Shown: positions 14,746-20,542 of the stretch, piece after piece
How positions within the stretch are numbered: position 1 is the stretch's first letter
Layout of the letters: the number at the start of each line of letters is the position of its first letter
DNA from: an uncultured Sutterella sp.
GTDB taxonomy: Bacteria; Pseudomonadota; Gammaproteobacteria; Burkholderiales; Burkholderiaceae_F
Assembly (NCBI GenBank): GCA_937906995.1
Contig: CALESB010000039.1
Span: 1 to 25,714 of the forward strand
DNA length: 25,714 nucleotides
Reading direction: 5' to 3'
Translations under genes and position numbers: made by a program
The notes under the pieces: generated by a model
Told to the model about the DNA's origin: nothing
Seen by the model: the letters and a program-made list of their open reading frames with translations, nothing else
Database searches by the model: none

Positions 14746-15638
14746 TGTTAACTCGCCAACAGTTTGATATTTTGGCTTACTTGGCAACGCATCGCAATGT
14801 GTCTTTGCCTCAAAGAAAGTTAGCCCAGGTGTTAGGAAAGTCGCTTGGGACGGTGCACAGCGCTTTGGCTTTCCTGGCGGAAGAAAAACTCATTGCAGAT
14901 AAGATGATTACAGAGGCGGGGCTTCAAGCCCTTGAGCCTTATCGCGTCAAACGGGCCGTATTTTTAGCGGCGGGTTTTGGATCGCGCTTGATTCCGATTA
15001 CCTTTAATACGCCTAAGCCTTTGGTTAGGGTCAATGGTGTGCGTATCATCGATACGCTTTTGGATGCGGTCATTGCCGCAGGTATCACGGATATTACGAT
15101 TGTTCGCGGGTATTTAGCAGAGCAATTTGATCAATTACTTTATAAGTACCCAATGATCAAATTCACTGATAATCCTGCCTTTAATGTCTCCAATAACATT
15201 TCATCTGCTTATGAGGCAAGGCATTTATTGGCGAATAGTTATGTGCTTGAAAGTGATCTGTTATTGAGAAACTCGGAGTTGATTACGCCTTATCAATATT
15301 GCACAAACTATTTGGCGATTCCAGTCGAAAAAACCGATGATTGGTGCTTTATGACAGGTCGCCAAGGGCGCATTACAGGGATGGCGGTTGGTGGTCTCAA
15401 TTGCCATCAAATGGTCGGCATTTCCTATTGGGATGAGGCTACGGGGAAGCAATTGGCAAAAGATATTGAGCGTGTTATGGCGATGCCTGGTGGTAAAGAG
15501 CGCTATTGGGATCAAGTGGCACTTCAGCAATATTTGTCTGACTATCATGTCTATATTCGTGAGTGCAAAGCAAAGGATGTCGCAGAAATCGATACCTATG
15601 CCGAATTAAAAGCACTTGATCCTCTATACAATATTTGA
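14745..15638 (+). CDS. Winged-helix / LicC-PntC-like CTP nucleotidyltransferase
   Basis: A two-part protein of 297 residues. Residues 1-66 form a MarR-like winged helix (QQFDILAYLATHRNVSLPQRKLAQ, then a recognition-helix-like KSLGTVHSALAFL). Residues about 68-297 are a nucleotidyltransferase of the LicC/PntC family: LAAGFGSRLIP with TPKPLV (Lys91) at the nucleotide site, metal-binding ESDLLL (Asp171), YWDQ, and EIDTYAEL near the C-terminus (Asp283). Such enzymes make CDP-choline from phosphocholine, or CMP-2-aminoethylphosphonate from the phosphonate. Related polypeptides often carry a choline kinase (LicA) domain; there is none here or nearby, so the substrate is probably already an acid phosphate or phosphonate. 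It is the last gene of the transporter operon, overlapping the permease by one base. Family confident; substrate inferred. Confidence 0.82.
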   Translation: MLTRQQFDILAYLATHRNVSLPQRKLAQVLGKSLGTVHSALAFLAEEKLIADKMITEAGLQALEPYRVKRAVFLAAGFGSRLIPITFNTPKPLVRVNGVRIIDTLLDAVIAAGITDITIVRGYLAEQFDQLLYKYPMIKFTDNPAFNVSNNISSAYEARHLLANSYVLESDLLLRNSELITPYQYCTNYLAIPVEKTDDWCFMTGRQGRITGMAVGGLNCHQMVGISYWDEATGKQLAKDIERVMAMPGGKERYWDQVALQQYLSDYHVYIRECKAKDVAEIDTYAELKALDPLYNI

Positions 15639-15654
15639 CAGAAATATTTTGTAG

Positions 15655-15939
15655 CTATAGTCTAGAGCTTGCTATTTCGTAGACTTCTGCACGATTTCGT
15701 TTACCAACGGCAATAACCGCTATGATCAAAACTTCATCGACAACTCTGTAAACCATTCTATATCCGAGTGCTTTCAATTTAATTTTGTAGCAATCATCCA
15801 TTCCTCGTAAGTGATCTGCCTCCACTCGGGGGTTTTCTGACCTTTCTTTTAGTTTGTTTGCAAATTGTCGTTGAATTGTGTGATCAAGTTTGTTCCATTC
15901 CTTTAATGCAGACTTGGCAAATTTAACTTGGTATTTCAT
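15655..15939 (-). CDS. RelE-family mRNA interferase toxin
   Basis: A 94-residue type II toxin of the RelE/StbE group that cleaves mRNA on the ribosome. The sequence shows the compact family layout: KFAKSALKEWNKLD, HLRGMDDCYKIKLKALGYRMVYRV and AVGKRNRAEVYEIA. The residues matching the catalytic set of E. coli RelE fall at the same numbers (Lys52, Lys54, Arg61, Arg81, Tyr87), so it looks active. It overlaps the antitoxin by four bases (15936-15939), antitoxin first, as usual. It is convergent with the cytidylyltransferase gene, 16 bases away. Confidence 0.9.
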   Translation of the reverse strand: MKYQVKFAKSALKEWNKLDHTIQRQFANKLKERSENPRVEADHLRGMDDCYKIKLKALGYRMVYRVVDEVLIIAVIAVGKRNRAEVYEIASSRL

Positions 15940-16187
15940 AAAAACTTTTCCAAGTCAATGTCAACTAAAGGCTCATTTTGTCTTTCTTTGACTAAGGAAA
16001 TTAATTCCTTATCATCAATGTACTCGAGCATTCTTTCGTATAGTTCGCTCGGTATGCAATAGAACTCAGGCTTATTACGATTCAAGACAGCTACAGGAAA
16101 ACCAGCTCCAGAGCGTACAGTTGCAGAAGGATTCTTTTTTAATTCGCTGATACTTGCAGTGGTGTCCGCATAGATAAACGCAGTCAT
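15936..16187 (-). CDS. Phd/YefM-type antitoxin
   Basis: An 83-residue antitoxin, partner of the RelE-like toxin. The N-terminal half has the Phd/YefM DNA-binding features ASISELKKNPSATVRS and PVAVLNRNKPEFYCIP; the acidic C-terminus (LVDIDLEKFL) should wrap and block the toxin. The start at 16187 has GGGAGA six bases upstream. Closest remembered relatives are StbD-type antitoxins. The pair normally represses its own promoter; inverted repeats lie just upstream. Confidence 0.9.
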   Translation of the reverse strand: MTAFIYADTTASISELKKNPSATVRSGAGFPVAVLNRNKPEFYCIPSELYERMLEYIDDKELISLVKERQNEPLVDIDLEKFL

Positions 16188-16201
16188 TCGATTTCTCCCA
16201 A

Positions 16202-16239
16202 AAGACCTATTAACAGGTCTTATTGTAGCAAGTTACAAT
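16202..16239 (-). promoter_or_regulatory. Promoter/operator of the toxin-antitoxin operon
   Basis: Two adjacent inverted repeats lie 15-52 bases before the antitoxin start: AAGACCT(6)AGGTCTT at 16202-16221 and ATTGTA(6)TACAAT at 16222-16239. On the minus strand the second contains TACAAT, a good -10 box. This fits an autoregulated promoter bound by the antitoxin-toxin complex. No clear -35 is seen. Confidence 0.55.
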
Positions 16240-16330
16240 CTTGAATGGTAAAGATCTCTCGATTACCAACAGCAAGAACTGTCCAATTAAAAATAATGTA
16301 TTTTATATGGCATGGTGGAGATCTAAACGA
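16220..16330 (-). pseudogene. Possible C-terminal remnant of a second RelE/ParE-like toxin
   Basis: On the minus strand an open stretch ends with KYIIFNWTVLAVGNREIFTI before a stop at 16220-16222. The VLAVGNRE-IF part resembles the AVGKRN-(x)-VY end of RelE-type toxins, including the intact toxin nearby. No matching upstream part or antitoxin was found. The resemblance is short and may be chance. Confidence 0.25.
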
Positions 16331-16695
16331 TTCATTGTGGGCGGTGAGGGAGTAAAACTTCTCACTAGAAGCTCTGATAGATTACTGATGAAGGTCACTC
16401 TCGTAGATGAAATGAAACAGATAGTGTTTTGAAAGAATAAGTTTGTAAAAGTTACCCACCGCTGGGCTTGCTACGGCCCATAATTGAGAATGAGCGCTAC
16501 GTCCATCCATGGATAACTTTCACTCAAGAAATGATTAACCCACTTTAATTTTATGATTTACCCATTGGCAAGCGGGAGTGATCCATAGATGCAGACTATG
16601 TGGTACTAGCATATTTCATCTCCATGAATGAGGTGAAATAATTTTACAAATCAATAAATTAAAGTGTTCAATGAAGTTTCTTTTCTGAAAATATT

Positions 16696-16720
16696 AGAGG
16701 GAGCGAATTTCGCTCCTTCT
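16696..16720 (-). terminator. Hairpin, likely terminator for the nucleotidyltransferase gene
   Basis: A near-perfect 25-base palindrome centred on GGAGCGAATTTCGCTCC (16700-16716) lies about 130 bases after the stop of the gene at 16851. On the minus strand it is followed by UAAUAUUUUC, a modest U-rich run. Confidence 0.45.
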
Positions 16721-16754
16721 AAAGTGATCATTTTAAACTTTCTCAACAGTCTGA

Positions 16755-16776
16755 GACCACAGCAAATGCAGTGGTC
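16755..16776 (+). terminator. Hairpin with U-rich tail, possible plus-strand terminator
   Basis: GACCAC at 16755-16760 pairs with GTGGTC at 16771-16776 around an inner GCA/TGC pair with one A-A mismatch, followed on the plus strand by ATTATTTTC. No plus-strand gene ends here, so its role is unclear; it may belong to lost DNA. Confidence 0.35.
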
Positions 16777-16850
16777 ATTATTTTCAAAAATTTTAAAATT
16801 ACTAGTTTCAAAAGTTTGCCAGAGTCCTTGTTAAGTAGAGTCGAAAGAGA

Positions 16851-17339
16851 TCACTCCAATCGGAATTCTCGCTTAATCGACTCAATTAAGAAGCGAGCTA
16901 CCTTGTCGCTAGCTTTCGAAGGTTTACTCGAGTCTAAATTCATTTCAATAAGACAATCCAAAACACGTTCACGCATCATAGAAGAACTAATGCCTTCGGT
17001 ACGTGGGAAAATAACCAATCGTTCTTTGGAAATCTTGTTGGAGTTGTCTGCACCGTGCACTAAAAGGTCGCAATGATGCTCGTCCATATAAGTCTCATCA
17101 ATCAACCAGGGCGAAGGAATCACTTCTTTGACGTAGCGAATGCTCTCAAGGATCTCTTTTCGTTCTTCATAGCTGAGTTCGGGCATATAGCCTTTGGTAC
17201 GCTTAACTTCTTCATCGGTCGTTAAGGCGACAACAACATCGCCCATCTCTGCAGCTTTTTTCAAAAGACGAACGTGGCCGTGATGCAAAAGCGTTGCAGA
17301 CAAGTCAACCAAAATACGTGGACGTTGATTTTCACTCAT
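16851..17339 (-). CDS. TagD / PEP-mutase-associated type nucleotidyltransferase
   Basis: A 162-residue cytidylyltransferase-fold protein that should join CTP to a phosphorylated or phosphonate alcohol. The HxGH motif is intact (His19 to His22 in LLHHGHV) and RTEGISSS (113-120) is the second nucleotide-binding motif. The glycerol-3-phosphate enzyme TagD has GTFD before HxGH; here it is VDLSAT, which is closer to the V-x-M-S-A-D-L-I-H-x-G-H form I remember from domains fused to phosphoenolpyruvate phosphomutase. The middle (CDLLVHGADN) also recalls ethanolamine-phosphate cytidylyltransferases. HldE/RfaE2, which makes ADP-heptose, is less likely. I prefer ATG 17339; a GTG at 17354 directly abuts the upstream stop and lacks a ribosome site. 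It follows a GT9 gene by 15 bases, so they are cotranscribed. Product could be CDP-glycerol or a CMP-phosphonate. Confidence 0.75.
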   Translation of the reverse strand: MSENQRPRILVDLSATLLHHGHVRLLKKAAEMGDVVVALTTDEEVKRTKGYMPELSYEERKEILESIRYVKEVIPSPWLIDETYMDEHHCDLLVHGADNSNKISKERLVIFPRTEGISSSMMRERVLDCLIEMNLDSSKPSKASDKVARFLIESIKREFRLE

Positions 17340-17354
17340 TTTTTTGCCATCCAC

Positions 17355-18293
17355 TTAAGCTAAAAGTTCACGCAATTTTGCAATCACAGCATCGGGTTCA
17401 GGCCAACCTTGTTCACTGCCCATCACCGTAGCATTCGGATTCCAGGGGCCCGTTCGTTTTGGATCTGTCACCCCCACCAAGGTGATTTGACGAGCACCAA
17501 CAGCGGCGGCTACATGACTAATGCCAGAATCATTAGCAATCACAATTTGAGCATCCTTGCAAAGCGCAGCATATGTGCCCAAATTCGTAGGCTCGAGATG
17601 GCGAGCATCGGGACAGGCAGCTTTAGCTTCTTGAACTTCATCGGGAGACGGTAAGACAATGGGTTCAATGCCCATGTCACGCAAGGGCTGACAAAGGGTA
17701 TTGATATGAACCCAATGCTTGATTTTGCCATGATGAATACCGCGAGCAATTGGAGCGATTAAAGCATAGCGCTCAGGGATTTGAAGTTCTGCTCGCATAT
17801 TCTTGGCGCCAGCCAAATGGCGTTGCATTAAAGTGAGGCCAAGATCTGGCGTAGGCTTATCCCACGCGGGAGTGCCACCCCAAGCTTTAATGGCCTCGTA
17901 AGCCACTTTAAAGAATCGCTCAACTTCATGGACGTCGCTTGCGGGTTGGGGAAGTGTTTTATCTAAGATAAAAAAGCGCCCATCTGTACCAAAGCCGGCA
18001 GAACGAATGCCAGCCAAACGGAATTGCAAAGCCGAGGTGAAGGAATTGGGAAACAACAAACCCAATGGGCGATTTAATTGTTTAGATAGATAAGGTAAGC
18101 GCTTAAAGTCTTCCGTAACATGACCTTCAATGGGGTCAAATCGCCAACCCATGCCCATCATCAAGTCTTCAGCAAAACGTTTGCCGAGCAAATAGGGGGT
18201 AAAGCCACTGGCGTCTAAAAGACGCAAGGCAGGTAATGTCATACAGCAGTCGCCAACATGGTTGGGTAAGCGACACAAAACGATGGGCTTCAT
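17355..18293 (-). CDS. Family 9 glycosyltransferase, ADP-heptose:LPS heptosyltransferase-like
   Basis: A GT-B fold enzyme of 312 residues in the GT9 (WaaC/WaaF/WaaQ) family, expected on the cytoplasmic side of the inner membrane adding heptose to the LPS inner core. It shows LCRLPNHVGDCCMTLPALRLL at the N-terminus, the typical acceptor-side loop, and NDSGISHVAAAVG with LVGVTDPKRTGPW in the donor-binding domain. I chose ATG 18293 over 18326, because MKPIVLCRLPNHVGD is the normal start and AGGA lies seven bases before it. It heads a two-gene operon with the nucleotidyltransferase. Which heptosyltransferase it is cannot be told from sequence alone; a WaaF-like role is likely given waaG in the same window. 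Confidence 0.85.
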   Translation of the reverse strand: MKPIVLCRLPNHVGDCCMTLPALRLLDASGFTPYLLGKRFAEDLMMGMGWRFDPIEGHVTEDFKRLPYLSKQLNRPLGLLFPNSFTSALQFRLAGIRSAGFGTDGRFFILDKTLPQPASDVHEVERFFKVAYEAIKAWGGTPAWDKPTPDLGLTLMQRHLAGAKNMRAELQIPERYALIAPIARGIHHGKIKHWVHINTLCQPLRDMGIEPIVLPSPDEVQEAKAACPDARHLEPTNLGTYAALCKDAQIVIANDSGISHVAAAVGARQITLVGVTDPKRTGPWNPNATVMGSEQGWPEPDAVIAKLRELLA

Positions 18294-18317
18294 GGGTGGG
18301 TCCTTCCAAAATAAAAA

Positions 18318-18347
18318 CTGACACACTTACTAAAAGATTTACATATT
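18318..18347 (+). promoter_or_regulatory. Candidate promoter of the SIMPL-domain gene
   Basis: CTGACA (18318-18323), an 18-base spacer and CATATT (18342-18347) would start transcription near 18354, giving a leader of about 57 bases. The -10 box is only a moderate match. Confidence 0.35.
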
Positions 18348-18410
18348 TTAGCCGATATGACAGGCTTAAAATACAAGCATAACAGCTTATCTTTTAGTTG
18401 GAGTGTTCAA

Positions 18411-19151
18411 ATGTCAGTCTTGAAACCATTTGTTATTGCAACAGCTCTTGCAACGGTCGCATCGGTGGCTCTTGCCAATGATCTTAACGGCATTAATCTT
18501 CAACAAAAAGGCGTTTCTTTATCGGTCAACGGAACGGCGACGTTGGTCGTTCCCAACGATCAAGCGCAAATGTACTGGAGTACACAAGCGCAAGCTCCTA
18601 CGCTTAAAGAAGCGACCGAAGAGGTCATTAAGACCATGAACGCTAACCTTGAGACCCTAAAGTCCATGAAGGGGAATTGGGAGTTGCAAACGCAAGGCTT
18701 TAATTCTTATCCCGTTTACAGTGAAACGAAGGGAGAAAAGGCGCCTAAAATTGTTGCTTGGCGTGTATCTCAGTCACTCTTTATGCGAGTGCATGACGTC
18801 ACGCAAGTGCCTACGATTATTGAAAAATTAAGTGGCTCACTGGAATTGGACCAACTAAGCTTTAGTGTTTCGGATCAGGCTCGCCAAGGTTATGATGCTA
18901 CTCTGATTCGCATGGCTGTTAATGACGCAACTAAACGGGCAACCATCGTGGCAGACTCTCTGGGGCGCAAAGCCAATAAAGTTGAAATGCAAAATATGCG
19001 CTTTTCAGGCTCCTCAGCTCCAAGAATGGAGTACGGTTTAATGCGAGCCAATGCTAAGGTGGCTAATGATGCCATGCCCACTCCCGCCATTGAAGCAGGA
19101 AGCAGTACACTGAATATGACTGTTACGACGGATGTCATCATCAAGCGTTAA
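18411..19151 (+). CDS. Periplasmic SIMPL-domain protein (YggE/BP26-like, DUF541)
   Basis: A secreted protein of 246 residues. A signal peptide, MSVLKPFVIATALATVASVALA, is cleaved before NDLNG. The mature part is a SIMPL domain: VSLSVNGTATLVVPNDQA near the start, a conserved middle with AVNDATKRATIVADSLGRK and a C-terminal beta strand (STLNMTVTTDVIIK). Family members such as E. coli YggE reduce oxidative stress and Brucella BP26 forms channel-like rings, but the biochemical role is uncertain. I chose ATG 18411 since GGAG lies seven bases upstream and the signal peptide starts there. It is a single gene, divergent from the GT9 operon, ending in a strong terminator. Confidence 0.88.
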   Translation: MSVLKPFVIATALATVASVALANDLNGINLQQKGVSLSVNGTATLVVPNDQAQMYWSTQAQAPTLKEATEEVIKTMNANLETLKSMKGNWELQTQGFNSYPVYSETKGEKAPKIVAWRVSQSLFMRVHDVTQVPTIIEKLSGSLELDQLSFSVSDQARQGYDATLIRMAVNDATKRATIVADSLGRKANKVEMQNMRFSGSSAPRMEYGLMRANAKVANDAMPTPAIEAGSSTLNMTVTTDVIIKR

Positions 19152-19176
19152 CGACTTTGGTTTTTGTCTAAAGAAG

Positions 19177-19217
19177 AAAGAGGTTGTTTATTTTTTGGCA
19201 CAACCTCTTTTTATTAA
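19177..19217. terminator. Bidirectional terminator between two convergent genes
   Basis: An 11-bp perfect stem, AAAGAGGTTGT (19177-19187) with ACAACCTCTTT (19200-19210), a 12-base loop and U-rich tails on both strands (TTTATTAATT on plus, CUUCUUU on minus). It serves the SIMPL-domain gene and the opposing binding-protein gene. Confidence 0.85.
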
Positions 19218-19964
19218 TTAGTGCTTTTCTGGAAGTTTTCCGAACCACTTTTTGTAGATTCTGTCGTATTCTCCATTTTCACGAATAGTCTTAAGGCCAG
19301 CGTTAATGGTTTCTAGCATTTTTGTGTTGCCCTTAGCGAGGGCAAACCCATTTTGTTTGTGAGTATATAAGTGCGGAATGAGCGTGATATCTTTTTCTGC
19401 CTTGCGTGATAAGTAGTATTCCGTCACAACACGATCAACGAGAACACCTTGGCAGCCGTCCATTTTGAGTTCCATGAAGGCTTCGCCAATTTGATCAAAT
19501 GCAACAAGCTTGGCGCCTTTCACTTCCTTGGCTAATAGTGCCCCAGTAGAGCCAATTTGCGCACAAAGTTTTTTACCGACCATGTCATCAAGGTGCTTGT
19601 ATTTATCGATATTTTTGGTGTTAATGACCATTACTAGACCACCTACGTCGTAGTAAGGATCGGAGAATGCCACTTGTTTTTTACGCTCTTCCGTAATGGT
19701 CATACCGGCAGCTGCAACATCAATCATATTCGTTTGAAGGGCCGGAATAATACCCGCAAACTGCATGTTCTGAATTTTGACTTCGTTACCGGTAGCTTTC
19801 CCGATGGCTTTTATGAGATCCATGTCAAACCCAACGATTTCGTTGGTTTCGGGATCTTTGTATTCATAGGGTGCGTAGCCGGCATCGGTACCTACCAAAA
19901 TCGTTCCAGCGTTTGCGACACCAATAACAGCAGCTAAGATGGCGCCTAAAAGTGTTTTTTGCAT
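19218..19964 (-). CDS. Amino-acid-type ABC transporter periplasmic binding protein (family 3), orphan
   Basis: A 248-residue periplasmic binding protein with signal peptide MQKTLLGAILAAVIGVANA. It has the family 3 fold seen in polar amino acid receptors such as ArtJ, HisJ and GlnH: GTDAGYAPYEYKD, GFDMDLIKAIGKATG, AAAGMTITEERKKQVAFSDPYYDVGG and IGSTGALLAKEV. The Arg in TEERK and the following FSDPYY line the usual amino acid pocket. A strong AAGGAGAGG ribosome site precedes the ATG. No permease or ATPase gene is adjacent, so it must share a membrane complex encoded elsewhere. The long AT-rich region upstream may carry its control signals. Ligand unknown; Lys, Arg, His or Gln types are all possible. 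Confidence 0.88.
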   Translation of the reverse strand: MQKTLLGAILAAVIGVANAGTILVGTDAGYAPYEYKDPETNEIVGFDMDLIKAIGKATGNEVKIQNMQFAGIIPALQTNMIDVAAAGMTITEERKKQVAFSDPYYDVGGLVMVINTKNIDKYKHLDDMVGKKLCAQIGSTGALLAKEVKGAKLVAFDQIGEAFMELKMDGCQGVLVDRVVTEYYLSRKAEKDITLIPHLYTHKQNGFALAKGNTKMLETINAGLKTIRENGEYDRIYKKWFGKLPEKH

Positions 19965-20251
19965 TTTGCCTCTCCTTGAAGCTTTAAAAATCGTTAAATT
20001 CAGTTTAGAAAATATGTTGTGTCTTCAACAAGGCTTCGGAGCTGCATCGTAAAAAGGAAATAAGGAAAAATTATTTCAACAAATATCAACCAAACGGTCG
20101 ATAAAAATAAAAACATTGATTATTCAATGAGATAAAAAATGAGATTGAAAAGTTTTTAGAAAATTTCTTTTTAGTGCAAGTGTAAAAATATGGGCAAAAT
20201 CACTAAGAAAAATTTCGTAGAAACAGGCAAAGTCACTTGGGCTCTAGGTTG

Positions 20252-20275
20252 TTTAACTTAAAATTTTAAGTTAAA
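20252..20275. repeat. 24-bp perfect palindrome
   Basis: TTTAACTTAAAA is followed immediately by its exact reverse complement, TTTTAAGTTAAA. The sequence is all A and T apart from one C and one G. It may be an operator, a DNA-bending site or part of an mRNA leader hairpin. AT-richness makes chance more likely than usual, but 24 matched bases are unusual. Confidence 0.7.
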
Positions 20276-20359
20276 GAGTTATTTTTAAAAACTGTTTATA
20301 AACAAAAGGTTAATAAAGTTTGTCGACAAAAAATAAAATAATCTGCACAAATTTAATTT

Positions 20360-20373
20360 TTGATTTAAGTCAA
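20360..20373. promoter_or_regulatory. FNR/CRP-family binding-site candidate
   Basis: TTGAT-TTAA-GTCAA matches the FNR consensus TTGAT-N4-ATCAA at nine of ten positions. If it acts at -41.5 on the minus strand, a TTTATT -10 box falls at 20337-20332 and transcription would start near 20325 toward the binding-protein gene. A plus-strand role is also possible. FNR control would fit an anaerobic lifestyle. Confidence 0.45.
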
Positions 20374-20438
20374 GAATGTCTTTCTTTGAGCGTGTGTGGA
20401 GCAAACGGGAAAACGATAGATTTTTCGGTAAAGGTATG

Positions 20439-20490
20439 AAAATGCCAACGTAGAAAGCGTTTGATGCACTTTAACGTTGGCATTTTTGTT
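20439..20490. terminator. Terminator after dcuC, also shaped for plus-strand transcripts
   Basis: A 13-bp perfect stem: AAAATGCCAACGT at 20439-20451 pairs with ACGTTGGCATTTT at 20474-20486. On the plus strand it runs into TTTTTGTT; on the minus strand, downstream of the dcuC stop at 20543, it ends in GCAUUUUCAU. It most likely terminates dcuC. Confidence 0.75.
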
Positions 20491-20542
20491 GATCAAATAG
20501 CCCATAGGGGGTGACGAGGCTATCTGTTAACGAATGGCTTCT

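Larger units (their letters stand above)
16331..16850. other. Gene-poor region, probably decayed DNA
   Basis: About 520 bases with only short open frames, none recognisable. It holds two hairpins (listed separately) and a stretch at 16739-16755 with CTTTCTCAACAGTCTGA that resembles ends of some insertion sequences, but no paired end or transposase is present. It may be the scar of an insertion that brought the toxin-antitoxin pair. Confidence 0.4.
19965..20438. other. Long AT-rich intergenic region with palindromes and an FNR-like box
   Basis: About 475 bases without a gene. It contains a 16-bp inverted repeat CATTGA(4)TCAATG at 20114-20129, a 24-bp perfect palindrome at 20252-20275 and an FNR-like site at 20360-20373. 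It should include the promoter of the binding-protein gene (start 19964), possibly with a leader of more than 300 bases. I recognise no known riboswitch. Confidence 0.5.

Noticed and set aside
14745..15638. Choline kinase / LicA function in the same protein
   Set aside because: The protein ends after the nucleotidyltransferase domain; no kinase motifs are present.
16241..16432. 63-residue plus-strand reading frame
   Set aside because: No ribosome site, no recognisable similarity and odd composition; treated as chance within decayed DNA.
16851..17339. HldE C-terminal domain / RfaE2 (ADP-heptose synthesis)
   Set aside because: The neighbouring heptosyltransferase hinted at it, but the VHGADN and RTEGISSS motifs fit TagD/phosphonate/ethanolamine types, and the GxFD part of RfaE2 is missing.
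20114..20129. ArgR or FNR operator at the CATTGA/TCAATG repeat
   Set aside because: The half-site spacing fits neither consensus well; kept only as an unassigned inverted repeat.
19965..20325. Riboswitch (glycine or lysine type) before the amino acid receptor
   Set aside because: None of the conserved core sequences of those classes could be recognised.
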